64,000 nucleotides of DNA from BJGO01 sp964640655 (lineage in GTDB: Bacteria; Bacteroidota; Bacteroidia; Chitinophagales; UBA10324), in the NCBI GenBank assembly GCA_964640655.1, contig CAZXFT010000001.1, positions 147,531 to 211,530 of the forward strand, written 5' to 3'. Of the stretch, positions 19,101 to 27,496 are shown piece after piece. A program made the position numbers and the translations under genes. Each line of letters begins with the position of its first letter. Position 1 is the stretch's first letter. The notes beneath the pieces were generated by a model. It worked only from the letters and a program-made list of their open reading frames with translations, ran no database searches and had not been told where the DNA came from.

Positions 19101-20097
19101 CTTGCTCCAGAAATTGATAATCGTCGAAATCAGTGACAACATGAGTGGCAGCGGCATCAGTACTTTGTTGTTCATTCATACGCTTTCCTTCACCTAAGCT
19201 AACTGTCAGAAAATAGTATGTATAATCGGAATAAACATTTGTGCGATGGAAGAAAGTATTGGTTGTTTTATCTAAAAACCATCGATGAGCACTCTGACCA
19301 TAAAAAATAATATAGTCATCGTCATTAAAAACACCATCACTTTCACCGAATACATAAATAGCATTCTCTACTAAATCATCATAACGAAATTGAGCATTGG
19401 ATTCAGGAAGCATTCCACCTCCATTTCCATAGATGCGTATATTTTTGGGATTAATGTTATTGATATTAATGCCAAGATTACTTAAATAGGATTTATCAAT
19501 TTTATAAATTCCATCCTGGTTAACAGGAACTTTATACCAAGTTCCGCTGCTTAAGACAGAATTTTCAGCATAAGGGTAATTGCGCAATACTGCAGAATTG
19601 ACAGGTGTGAGAGTATATTCAATCACTGCCTGAGTTATTTTGCTTAATTCTCCGCTTCTGTTGTTATATGCAATGGCGGGTAAATAAATAACTCCCTCGG
19701 TAATCTTACCACTGATTACTGTTGATGTATTCAATTCATTGTCCTTAGTTATAAATGGAATGCAAGCGGCTATCAGTTTTTCCTCTTCATAGTTCAGTGG
19801 AATGGTTTCTGATTGCACTATCCGAGCCTGAACCGTAGCATTAAATGGCAGCGTAACACGACTGGTATAATATGGCAGATACCCTTTATTTTCATCGTAT
19901 TGTGCCCCTTCAAAATAGGGAAGAGTATGTGGCTTAAAGTCAGAAAGTTCTAATGAACGTGCAGTATCAGACCAGTTAATATTAACCTGTATAGTATTGT
20001 TCTGAGCAGAAACATAACTTGCAAATAGCCAAATCATTATGGTTATGAGTCCGGATGGCAGACTAACTTGTCTGTAGTGTTTAATATTCATCTTCAT
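16177..20097 (-). CDS. porU: type IX secretion system sortase PorU
   Basis: A 1306-residue C25 (gingipain-type) cysteine protease, the T9SS transpeptidase that removes cargo C-terminal signals and attaches the protein to surface lipopolysaccharide. Signal peptide about 1-31. Beta-rich N-terminal domains run to about 540. The catalytic domain spans about 550-930, with His798 in NYLGHGG and Cys832 in VTATCEFSRFDNPE. Beta domains follow, then a C-terminal domain beginning LNYPNPFTSQTEF near 1194, kept uncleaved in known PorU. A FlgD-like region DGIIWDGRDDFGDLIGKGVY lies near the end. Start is Met at 20097 or 20091. It is divergent from the PorP/SprF gene. Confidence 0.95.
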   Translation of the reverse strand: MKMNIKHYRQVSLPSGLITIMIWLFASYVSAQNNTIQVNINWSDTARSLELSDFKPHTLPYFEGAQYDENKGYLPYYTSRVTLPFNATVQARIVQSETIPLNYEEEKLIAACIPFITKDNELNTSTVISGKITEGVIYLPAIAYNNRSGELSKITQAVIEYTLTPVNSAVLRNYPYAENSVLSSGTWYKVPVNQDGIYKIDKSYLSNLGININNINPKNIRIYGNGGGMLPESNAQFRYDDLVENAIYVFGESDGVFNDDDYIIFYGQSAHRWFLDKTTNTFFHRTNVYSDYTYYFLTVSLGEGKRMNEQQSTDAAATHVVTDFDDYQFLEQETFNLIQSGREWYGNEFRFEQQQTFPFSFSNANTTSPVTIKVEVASRSLDASRNFNITANGQSIGNISIGNTGANYTDTYALSKNSSFIYNTNQSSINVGLNYSSTANDANGWLNYIEVILKRNLLLVGNQMHFRSLSSVGAGNIASYTIGNFNSAFWILDVTDPTNVLRQQTEISGNAANFKLSADTLKQFCCFNPNSGLLIPLAGSILANQNLHATGQTDYVIVAPSELITAAEALASFHNQTFQYKMKIVTPSALYNEFSSGAQDITAIKEYMRMLRKKAIANGYEPPKYLLLFGDASYDYKNKISSNTNRVPTYESVNSLSPVLTFCSDDYFGFLDDNEGSNILSSTDGIDIAIGRLPANTAEEAWAVVTKIKNYVINSERGSWQNVIAMAADDGDNNEHFKDAEKLYNYINTNYPVWNIDKIYIDAYQQVSGSSGQRVPDAKTAIKNRMYNGALIFNYLGHGGVNGLAHERILQVSDFDTWNNCCRLPLFVTATCEFSRFDNPEYISAGENLVLKSDGGAIGLVTTLRLVYAYANYLLNSNFTYKIFEPTGDYYYTLGEAFRIGKNNTVGSSFGDVINTRKFALLGDPGIYLKYPRENVITAEINTQPYSSTDTIKALQKVTIKGKVTDKNGNTLTSFNGRVYPVIYDKPQKIQTLGDESTKATFDLQRNIIYKGKATVTNGLFSAVFVVPKDINYQFGNGKISYYAEDGSTDAHGYNTIIVGGVSDSAVIDNDGPVIKLFMNDEKFVFGGLTDENPFIYLQLKDDNGINTTGNGIGHDITGILDNQTKSSFVMNDFYEANQDDYTSGTIRYPLRDLATGRHYLDIKCWDVLNNSNTAYTEFVVASSASAALSHVLNYPNPFTSQTEFMFEHNLPGMNLDVKVEVFTVSGKLVKTLQTNIIGNNNVEGAKNCNDEFSDYNVGTRVDGIIWDGRDDFGDLIGKGVYVYRVSIRSDSGLKAEKYEKLVVLK

Positions 20098-20170
20098 GCG
20101 GGTTCAGTAATTAAAGTGGTGCAAGCTAACGACATAATTAAGTTATTATTGCGGCGTTAGTGCAGCGACA

Positions 20171-21166
20171 ATGTATAATCACAAAGGGTTCTGGATAGTT
20201 TACTTGACAACGCTGTTTTTTTTAAAAAATAGTTATAGTCAAGATGTCGAATTCTCACAATTTCTCTATAATCCAGTTTACCTGAGCCCTGGAATGTATG
20301 GAATCAATGGCGGCCCAAGGATAATATTCAATTATCGTAATCAATGGCCTGCTATGCAAAAAGCATTTGAAACGTTTTCCGTTTCGTATGACCAGCATTT
20401 CGATAATATTGGTGGTGGTGTAGGTTTCCAGATACTTTCTGATAATCAGGCAAATGGTATAATAAAAACAACATTAGTTTCTGGGGGATACAATCATATG
20501 TTTAGGGTAAATGATAAAACCGGTATTCGTGCGGGTATGAATGCTTCCTTTATTCAAAAGCGCCTTGATTGGTCTCGTTTGGTTTTTTACGATCAGTTTG
20601 ACCAGTCTACAACTCTGCCTACAGCTACCGGAACCTTAGAACAAATTCCTGATTTTAAGAGCAAAGGAGTACTCGATATAGGTGCCGGACTTGTGGTTTA
20701 TTCAAAAAATATTTATGGGGGTATTTCGGCTAAACACCTGAACCAGCCTAACGAATCGTACTATAAATCATATAAATCTAATCTTCCTGTAAGATTTTCT
20801 GCAAATTTTGGTGCCCAAATCAGAACAAAAAGGGGAAAGTCCACGTATATAAGCCCCAATATCATGTTCTTGTCACAGGCAAAATTCAAACAGATTCACG
20901 GACAGGTGCTATTTATTGCGTCACCGGTATTACTCGGAATGGGTTACAGGAACGCATTTCAGAATAGCGACGCTGTTATATTTTTTGTAGGAATTCAGAA
21001 AGGAGTATTCAGAACAGTTTACAGTTACGACAATACTTATAGTAATATCAGAGGAAAATCAGGTGGTGCTCACGAGCTTTCACTTATACTTAATTTTAGT
21101 GAGGGCAAAAAAGCGGCAGCAAAAAGAAAATTGAAGAATTCTTTAGATTGTCCTGCACTTCTTTGA
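20171..21166 (+). CDS. PorP/SprF family type IX secretion membrane protein
   Basis: A 331-residue outer-membrane beta-barrel with a signal peptide (cleavage after NSYSQ, about residue 24). The family opening DVEFSQFLYNPVYLSPGMYG is followed by FNYRNQWPAM, both typical of the PorP/SprF family. Such proteins help secretion or anchoring of particular T9SS cargoes, often adhesins, and are frequently encoded beside them. Here it lies between porU and gldJ, so it may be the core PorP rather than a cargo-specific SprF. It ends 73 bases before gldJ. Confidence 0.9.
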   Translation: MYNHKGFWIVYLTTLFFLKNSYSQDVEFSQFLYNPVYLSPGMYGINGGPRIIFNYRNQWPAMQKAFETFSVSYDQHFDNIGGGVGFQILSDNQANGIIKTTLVSGGYNHMFRVNDKTGIRAGMNASFIQKRLDWSRLVFYDQFDQSTTLPTATGTLEQIPDFKSKGVLDIGAGLVVYSKNIYGGISAKHLNQPNESYYKSYKSNLPVRFSANFGAQIRTKRGKSTYISPNIMFLSQAKFKQIHGQVLFIASPVLLGMGYRNAFQNSDAVIFFVGIQKGVFRTVYSYDNTYSNIRGKSGGAHELSLILNFSEGKKAAAKRKLKNSLDCPALL

Positions 21167-21191
21167 TTTGCTAATAAATAAATTACATTTG
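21162..21191 (+). promoter_or_regulatory. Bacteroidota-type promoter of gldJ
   Basis: TTTG at 21162-21165, overlapping the end of the preceding gene, an 18-base spacer, then an exact TACATTTG at 21184-21191. The ATG at 21240 follows after 48 bases. This supports the internal start over an upstream in-frame one at 21168, which lies before the -7 box. Confidence 0.65.
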
Positions 21192-21239
21192 CGTTATCCA
21201 CAATTCCACAAGCACCAAATTAACACACACAAAATCAAT

Positions 21240-22766
21240 ATGATGCCCAAAGCTAAAAGCCTGATTGTTGCACTTGCTGTCATTGTTGCAGCATCCACTT
21301 TACAATCCTGCAAAAAAAATAAATCATCCATGACCGGTTGGAATTACAACGATTCTAAATGGGGAGGATTTTTTGTGTCAACTAAATTTGAGGGACAGGA
21401 AACAGGACCAAACCTTGTACTTGTTGAGGGTGGAACTTTTGCAATGGGTAATACCGAGCAAAATGTAACCTATGATTTTGGTAACGTGCCGCGCCGTGTG
21501 ACAGTTTCTTCATTTTATATGGATGAAACAGAAGTTGCAAATGTTCATTATCGTGAATACCTCGATTGGACCTCAAGAGTTTTTGGATCAGATTTTCCTG
21601 AAGTATATCGCAGAGCCCTGCCCGACTCATTGGTTTGGCGCTCCCAATTGGCATATAACGAACCATATGTTGAGTACTATTTCCGCTACCCGGCATACGA
21701 CTTTTATCCTGTTGTAGGTGTTTCCTGGATACAAGCCACTGAGTTTTGTAAGTGGCGTACTGATCGTGTCAATGAAATGATTTTGGTGCGCGAAGGAATT
21801 TTGGAAAAGAATCCAAATCAGGTTGGTGCCGATAACTTTAATACACGTTCATACGTTGTTGGTCAATATGAGGGGGCCGTTCGCAAAAATCTTAAAGACT
21901 TACATCCGAACGGTAGTGGTGAGAGAAAAGTAAAAATTGAAGATGGTATCTTTTTGCCTGAGTATCGTTTACCAACTGAAGCTGAATGGGAGTATGCTTC
22001 TTTATCTCTGATTGGTAATAACCCATACAAAGGGGAAGAACTAATATCAGACAGAAAAATATATCCTTGGAATAACAGCAGCATGCGTGACTCCCGTCAC
22101 GGCTCATGGCAGGGTGATTTCCTAGCTAACTATAAACGAGGAAATGGTGATATGATGGGTATTGCAGGTGGCTTGAATGATAATGCGGACATCACGGCTC
22201 CTATATATTCTTACCTTCCAAATGACTATGGGCTGTTTAACATGGCTGGTAATGTGAGCGAGTGGGTAATGGACGTATACAGAAGTAATACTCCTTACGA
22301 CGAGGTTGACTTCAACTCATTCCGTGGTAACGTATTCTTCAAGGACTCTTTAGATGAAGACTATAACCGTATAGAAAAAGATAGCTTGGGACGTATCGTT
22401 CAGGTTTCTGTTACCGAATCAGAAAACGTTAATCGTTTGAACTATAAAAAGTCTGATAACATCAATTATCTTGATGGTGATTCCATGTCATTATCTGTTT
22501 ACCAATACACTTTATCTTCATTAATTAACGATAAGGCCCGCGTATTTAAAGGTGGAAGTTGGGCTGACCGTGCATACTACCTTTCTCCAGGAACAAGACG
22601 TTTCTTAGATGAAAACCAACGATTACCTACACTTGGCTTTCGTTGTGCAATGGTGCGCTTAGGTAGTCCATCGGGCAACAAACAAAAAGCCGGTAATTAC
22701 TTTAAGGGCAAAAAAACATCGAATCAAAAACAGTTCTATAACAGAACCTGGAAGCACGGCAACTAA
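21240..22766 (+). CDS. gldJ: gliding motility/T9SS lipoprotein GldJ
   Basis: A 508-residue lipoprotein from the ATG at 21240. The signal peptide ends in the lipobox STLQSC. The mature protein has a formylglycine-generating-enzyme (sulfatase-modifying factor) fold: VEGGTFAMGNTE near the start, then YRLPTEAEWEYA, FNMAGNVSEWVMDVY and VFKGGSW, ending GFRCAMVR. GldJ belongs to the T9SS/gliding ring-track apparatus and stabilises GldK. The family uses the FGE fold structurally rather than as an enzyme. It sits with porU and porV upstream and murF downstream, a gene order known from Flavobacterium johnsoniae. A strong terminator follows. Confidence 0.92.
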   Translation: MMPKAKSLIVALAVIVAASTLQSCKKNKSSMTGWNYNDSKWGGFFVSTKFEGQETGPNLVLVEGGTFAMGNTEQNVTYDFGNVPRRVTVSSFYMDETEVANVHYREYLDWTSRVFGSDFPEVYRRALPDSLVWRSQLAYNEPYVEYYFRYPAYDFYPVVGVSWIQATEFCKWRTDRVNEMILVREGILEKNPNQVGADNFNTRSYVVGQYEGAVRKNLKDLHPNGSGERKVKIEDGIFLPEYRLPTEAEWEYASLSLIGNNPYKGEELISDRKIYPWNNSSMRDSRHGSWQGDFLANYKRGNGDMMGIAGGLNDNADITAPIYSYLPNDYGLFNMAGNVSEWVMDVYRSNTPYDEVDFNSFRGNVFFKDSLDEDYNRIEKDSLGRIVQVSVTESENVNRLNYKKSDNINYLDGDSMSLSVYQYTLSSLINDKARVFKGGSWADRAYYLSPGTRRFLDENQRLPTLGFRCAMVRLGSPSGNKQKAGNYFKGKKTSNQKQFYNRTWKHGN

Positions 22767-22786
22767 CCATCTATGCTTTAAATTGG

Positions 22787-22825
22787 AAAAGAGCGGAATC
22801 AGAATTTGATTCCGCTCTTTTTTTA
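22787..22825 (+). terminator. intrinsic terminator after gldJ
   Basis: A perfect 15-bp stem (22787-22801 with 22807-22821) around the 5-base loop GAATT, followed by a T-run to about 22824. The A-run on the left arm could make it work on the other strand too. It separates gldJ from murF. Confidence 0.9.
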
Positions 22826-22870
22826 TTAAAAGCTTTTTCAAACTTTGATAAGTGAGTGCGACTTTTGTAA

Positions 22871-24166
22871 ATGATGAGCAGCTTAGAATATTTGTATCAA
22901 CTTTTTCTTCAAAGTACAGGAGTATCAACTGATACAAGAAAGATTGCGAAGGGGAATATATATGTGGCACTAAAAGGTCCAAATTTTAATGGCAATCATT
23001 TTGCAAAACAATCATTGGAATCCGGTGCGGATTATTGCATTATTGATGAATCTGATTTTCAATTCAATGATCGGTGTTTACTTGTTGATGATGCATTGAG
23101 AACACTGCAACAATTATCACATCTCCACAGAAAACAATTAAACATTCCCCTAATTGCAATTTGTGGCAGTAATGGCAAAACAACAACTAAGGAATTAACA
23201 GGAGCGGTGCTCAAGACCACATATAACACGTTTGTAACTCAGGGAAATCTGAATAATCATATAGGGGTGCCACTAACACTGCTTTCATTGAATAAACAAC
23301 ATCAAATGGCAGTAATCGAAATAGGGTCCAATCATTTAAAAGAAACCGAAGCGCTTTGTGATATTGCAGCACCGGATTTCGGGTTAATTACTAATAACGG
23401 TAAAGATCATTTAGAAGGGTACGGAAGCATTGAACTTGTGCGACAAGGGAACGGTGAGTTTTATGAGTATGTCAAACAACATGGAGGTCATGTATTTGTG
23501 TCGGAGTGGCAGGAAGACTTAATTAATCAGTCTGAAGAATTAAGCAGAACTGTTTATGGATATAAGAATGCTAAAGTTAAAGGTCAAATACTATCCGGCG
23601 ATTATGTAAAAGCTAAAATCATCATTGACAATGTAACAGAGTTTGTAATAACGTCGCAATTAGTAGGTGATTATAATATTGAAAACATCATGGCTGCTGT
23701 TGCTATAGGTAATCATTTTAAAGTGCCTGTCGAAAAAATTAAAGAAGCTATAGAAGAATATATTCCTGGAAATAATCGTTCGCAATTGGTGATACGTGGA
23801 TCAAATAAAATTATTGTTGATTGCTACAATGCTAATCCGTCAAGTATGGAATTAGCTATAAATAATCTATCGAAATACAGCGGGAAGAAGATATTGATAG
23901 CCGGTGATATGTATGAATTAGGTAGTTATAGCAGTGAAGAGCATTTGCGCATGTTGCAGATTGCAAAAAATAATAGAATAGAGCACATTTGGCTTGTAGG
24001 CTCAGAATTTTCAAAAGCAAACGAACACATATCTATAGCTGAAAAAGTATTTCCTGGAACGAAAGAGTTAATTCAATATGTTTCTAGAAATACTCTTGAG
24101 CATTTTACAATACTGTTAAAGGGGTCGAGAGCCATGAAGCTGGAACAGGTACTTGAGGTGCTTTAA
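22871..24166 (+). CDS. murF: UDP-MurNAc-tripeptide--D-alanyl-D-alanine ligase
   Basis: A 431-residue Mur ligase adding D-Ala-D-Ala to UDP-MurNAc-tripeptide in peptidoglycan synthesis. N-terminal substrate domain with the MurF-typical STDTRKIAKGNIYVALKG. ATP P-loop GSNGKTT at 99-105. Then NHIGVPLTLL, IGSNHLKE, and the C-terminal DCYNANPSSME and LIAGDMYELG. It starts 46 bases after the gldJ terminator. GACTTTTG at 22860-22867 lies only 3 bases from the ATG and is a weak -7 candidate. The stop TAA is shared in antiparallel fashion with prfA. Confidence 0.96.
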   Translation: MMSSLEYLYQLFLQSTGVSTDTRKIAKGNIYVALKGPNFNGNHFAKQSLESGADYCIIDESDFQFNDRCLLVDDALRTLQQLSHLHRKQLNIPLIAICGSNGKTTTKELTGAVLKTTYNTFVTQGNLNNHIGVPLTLLSLNKQHQMAVIEIGSNHLKETEALCDIAAPDFGLITNNGKDHLEGYGSIELVRQGNGEFYEYVKQHGGHVFVSEWQEDLINQSEELSRTVYGYKNAKVKGQILSGDYVKAKIIIDNVTEFVITSQLVGDYNIENIMAAVAIGNHFKVPVEKIKEAIEEYIPGNNRSQLVIRGSNKIIVDCYNANPSSMELAINNLSKYSGKKILIAGDMYELGSYSSEEHLRMLQIAKNNRIEHIWLVGSEFSKANEHISIAEKVFPGTKELIQYVSRNTLEHFTILLKGSRAMKLEQVLEVL

Positions 24167-25239
24167 ACAAGCATACCACCGGCTTTCATCTTCTCAGTGT
24201 TTTCTGCTAACTGAAGTGCGTCTATCACTTCATCTAACTTACCATTCATAACATCCTGCAGATTATACAATGTTAGGCCGATTCTATGGTCTGTGATTCG
24301 TGCCTGCGGATAGTTATAAGTTCTGATTTTAGCACTACGGTCTCCAGTACTGACCATACTTTTTCTGCTGCGCGCTATTTCGTCTTCATGTTTTCTGACT
24401 TGCTCTTCATATAATTTAGAACGCATCATACGCATGGCTTTTTCTCTATTGGCTAATTGCGAACGCTCTGTTTGACACATTACAACCGTTCCTGATGGAA
24501 TATGTGTAAGTATTACTTTGGTTTCAACCTTGTTTACATTTTGACCGCCGGCACCACCGCTTCGAGCCGTTTCCATTTTTACATCACTTTCTTTTAGTTC
24601 GAAGTCAACTTCTTCGGCTTCAGGCAGCACAGCAACTGTTGCTGCTGAGGTATGTACTCTTCCACTGGCTTCAGTATCGGGCACGCGTTGTACACGATGT
24701 ACACCTGATTCGAATTTGAGGATGCCATACGCTCCGGTACCCTCTATTTCCAATATTACTTCTTTATAACCACCAACGGTCCCTTCGCTTTCAGAAACAA
24801 CAGATACTTTCCAACCTTTGGTTTCACAATAACGAACATACATGCGATATAAATCACCGGCAAATAAACTCGCTTCATCTCCTCCGGTGCCTGCGCGTAT
24901 TTCAATGATGGCATTTTTATCGTCCTGCGGGTCTTTAGGAATTAATAACCGGCGTATATTCTTTTCAAGTTCTTCTTTCTCTTCTTCCAGAACGGTCAAT
25001 TCTTCTTTTGCCATACTTCTGAATTCCTCATCACTTTCGTTTGCTATAATGTTTTTGTTATTATCAATATTACTGATGACCACTTTATATTTCTCAAATG
25101 CATCTATGATGGGTTGAAGTTCCTTATACTCACGGTTTAGCTGAGTATACTGTTTTTGATTAGCAATTAACGCAGGATCGGATAGTCGTTCAGCTATGTT
25201 ATCGAATTTATCTTTTAGTGTTTGTAATTTGTCTATCAT
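24163..25239 (-). CDS. prfA: peptide chain release factor 1
   Basis: A 358-residue class I release factor for UAA and UAG. The PxT codon-recognition motif is Pro187-Asp-Thr189 in RVPDTEASGR, which marks RF1 rather than RF2. The peptidyl-transferase GGQ motif is at 231-233 in GAGGQNVNKVET. It is a single ORF with no programmed frameshift, as expected for RF1. It is the last gene of a minus-strand run and is convergent with murF with overlapping stops. Confidence 0.97.
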   Translation of the reverse strand: MIDKLQTLKDKFDNIAERLSDPALIANQKQYTQLNREYKELQPIIDAFEKYKVVISNIDNNKNIIANESDEEFRSMAKEELTVLEEEKEELEKNIRRLLIPKDPQDDKNAIIEIRAGTGGDEASLFAGDLYRMYVRYCETKGWKVSVVSESEGTVGGYKEVILEIEGTGAYGILKFESGVHRVQRVPDTEASGRVHTSAATVAVLPEAEEVDFELKESDVKMETARSGGAGGQNVNKVETKVILTHIPSGTVVMCQTERSQLANREKAMRMMRSKLYEEQVRKHEDEIARSRKSMVSTGDRSAKIRTYNYPQARITDHRIGLTLYNLQDVMNGKLDEVIDALQLAENTEKMKAGGMLV

Positions 25240-25321
25240 GTAGTAATGAAAAAAGTGAAAAAGAGAATTAATCGGAGAGTAATCCGAAAAAAGCAGTGTA
25301 GCTAATAGTTTGAAGCCTTAT

Positions 25322-26074
25322 TCATGGCGTAATGCGATACAAACTTACCGCATTTTGCTCTTGGGCAATCATAAACTTTCTAAATAAAAAAGCAGATCTA
25401 AAAGGTCTTTCTGTCTTGATGCTATCAGTTCGTTCGGTGCGACTGTTCATATTGAATTCGGTAAGCATATTATCTGAGAGATACATGATAGACTGATTAA
25501 TAACCTGTAAACGATCAATATATTTTATTGGGATTGTTCTTTCATAATTCAGATATTCATCAAAAAGTAGGATACCTGTAGTGGTATCACATACAAATAG
25601 TTTATGGTTTTCTTCTTTCATAAATGTTACTTGGGGAATATGACCCACAAGTTGAAACAGATCTGCTCCTGTTGAAAGGGGTTTACCAAAGTCATTTATT
25701 TTTTTAATGCTCATGTCTAAAGCATCATATATCCAGATATTATTATCAGATGCTCTTGCAGCAGCATTGATGTTTAAAAGATTGTTCTTACGTAATTGAA
25801 TGGTACCTGCTAATCCAAAGTTGTTATCGAGTATTTGTATTACCTGCTGTTGACGATAGAACACCAATGTCTTGAACGGATTAGAAGCATCGATAGAATA
25901 GATATTTCCCTGAGTGATGTCGCTGTATCTAAACCATTCTTTGCCGGTACTGTCAATCTTTATAATGGAGTTGTTTTCGTCAGCAATGTAAAAGAAACCG
26001 GTGCTATCTCCGGTAATATATCTTGCTGTAATCGGGAGAGTTAAGAGTAATAAAAAATGATAAATAATCTGCAT
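25322..26074 (-). CDS. secreted protein of unknown function, beta-propeller-like
   Basis: 250 residues from the Met at 26074 (MQIIYHFLLLLTLPITA), a likely signal peptide. The rest shows repeated short beta-strand phrases such as FYIADENNSIIKID, NIWIYDALDMSIKKI and LFVCDTTTGILLFDE, spaced about 40-55 residues. This suggests a small beta-propeller or WD-like fold. No catalytic motif is visible. It lies 7 bases after the SLC45-like transporter gene if this start is right. An in-frame start at 26155 would overlap the transporter by over 70 bases, so I reject it. Downstream after 82 bases is prfA. Confidence 0.75.
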   Translation of the reverse strand: MQIIYHFLLLLTLPITARYITGDSTGFFYIADENNSIIKIDSTGKEWFRYSDITQGNIYSIDASNPFKTLVFYRQQQVIQILDNNFGLAGTIQLRKNNLLNINAAARASDNNIWIYDALDMSIKKINDFGKPLSTGADLFQLVGHIPQVTFMKEENHKLFVCDTTTGILLFDEYLNYERTIPIKYIDRLQVINQSIMYLSDNMLTEFNMNSRTERTDSIKTERPFRSAFLFRKFMIAQEQNAVSLYRITP

Positions 26075-26081
26075 GATTTTA

Positions 26082-27425
26082 TCAAGCCGGACTTGTGATG
26101 TCGTCTTTATCTTCAACCCGAGTAACAGTAAAGGCGGCAATAAGCATAAAAACACCCGCCATAACTATAGCACCAATTGCATGTGAGCCATATAAGTATT
26201 TTACTACTGGACCTCCAATGATTCCGTTTACAATTTGGGGCAGAGTAATAAAGAAGTTAAAAATGCCCATGTATAGCCCCATCTTAGAGGAAGGTAATGC
26301 CCCGGCAAGTATGGCATATGGCATAGCAAGTATACTTGCCCAAGCAATACCAACTCCTATCATTGAATAAATTAAATAAACGGGATTGCCAATAAAGTAA
26401 ATAGATATTAACCCAATTCCACCGCAGGTAAGTGAGAGTGAATGTGTCAACTTTCGACCAATTGACTTGGCAATGCGAGGTAACATTAATGCATACAGGG
26501 CAGATACACCATTATAAACACCAAAGATAATTCCCACCCAATTGCCTGCATCCTGATAAGCCTCTGACCTGACATCGTTTGATGAAAGGCCATAAACATG
26601 CGTAGCTATTGCGGGTGTTGTGTAGACCCACATAGAGAACAAGGCAAACCAGGAGAAGAATTGCACCCAGCCAAGTTGTTTCATTGTCTTAGGCATTTTA
26701 GCAAAGTCGGTAAAAATCTGTTTGATGCCGTTATGCTTGGGTTCTGAGTCATCTTTATGGAATTTCTTATATTCCTCAGGGGGAAACTCATTTGTGGTAA
26801 CCACTGTCCAGAGAATAGCAATAAGAAATATTACTGCACCAACATAAAAGCTGATAGATACATTGGCAGGAACTGTTCCATTTGTTGTTGTTTTTTCAAC
26901 GCCGAAAAACTCGGTGAGTACATACGGAAGCCAGGAGCCAACTACAGCGCCGATACCAATCAAAAATGTTTGTATTGAAAAGCCCAAGGTGCGTTGTTCG
27001 TTAGGTAAGTTATCTGCAACGAGTGCTCGGAATGGCTCCATCGCAATATTAAACGAAGCATCCATAATCATTAATACACCGGCACCAATCAACAAGGGAG
27101 GAAGGATGGTTGCAACAATATCGGCATTAGGCATAAATATCAAGCCCAGTGAGGCAAAGATGGCGCCTCCCAAAAAGAAAGGTCGGCGACGACCAAGGGA
27201 TGTCCATGTTCGGTCGCTGAAATAACCAATGATGGGTTGAACAATCATACCTGTTATTGGAGCGGCAAGCCAAAACCAGGAGAGATGTTCTACGTCGGCA
27301 CCAAATGTTTGAAGAATACGAGACGCATTACCATTCTGTAATGCAAAGCCAAATTGAATTCCGAGAAACCCGAAACTCATATTGAATATCTGAAGCAGAC
27401 TTAATTTAGGTTTTGAGGCTATCAT
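26082..27425 (-). CDS. SLC45-like MFS sugar transporter
   Basis: A 447-residue, 12-helix MFS protein resembling the SLC45/GPH sucrose-maltose symporters. N-terminus MSFGFLGIQFGFALQNGNASRI and first cytoplasmic loop GYFSDRTWTSLGRRRPFF with the RRRP signature of that family. Expected to import disaccharides with protons. It is encoded in the same direction as, and between, a two-component system and a secreted protein, and may share their transcript; the intergenic gap upstream is 71 bases. Confidence 0.9.
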   Translation of the reverse strand: MIASKPKLSLLQIFNMSFGFLGIQFGFALQNGNASRILQTFGADVEHLSWFWLAAPITGMIVQPIIGYFSDRTWTSLGRRRPFFLGGAIFASLGLIFMPNADIVATILPPLLIGAGVLMIMDASFNIAMEPFRALVADNLPNEQRTLGFSIQTFLIGIGAVVGSWLPYVLTEFFGVEKTTTNGTVPANVSISFYVGAVIFLIAILWTVVTTNEFPPEEYKKFHKDDSEPKHNGIKQIFTDFAKMPKTMKQLGWVQFFSWFALFSMWVYTTPAIATHVYGLSSNDVRSEAYQDAGNWVGIIFGVYNGVSALYALMLPRIAKSIGRKLTHSLSLTCGGIGLISIYFIGNPVYLIYSMIGVGIAWASILAMPYAILAGALPSSKMGLYMGIFNFFITLPQIVNGIIGGPVVKYLYGSHAIGAIVMAGVFMLIAAFTVTRVEDKDDITSPA

Positions 27426-27496
27426 TGATTTTAATTTCAGGGGTAAATTATAAAAGTTTGTGAACTCAGGAATAATATCTGTTTATCATCTATATG

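Noticed and set aside
20098..20170. Clear promoter pair between divergent porU and the PorP/SprF gene
   Set aside because: No TAnnTTTG match is present on either strand; the nearest candidate has a mismatch in the TTTG part.
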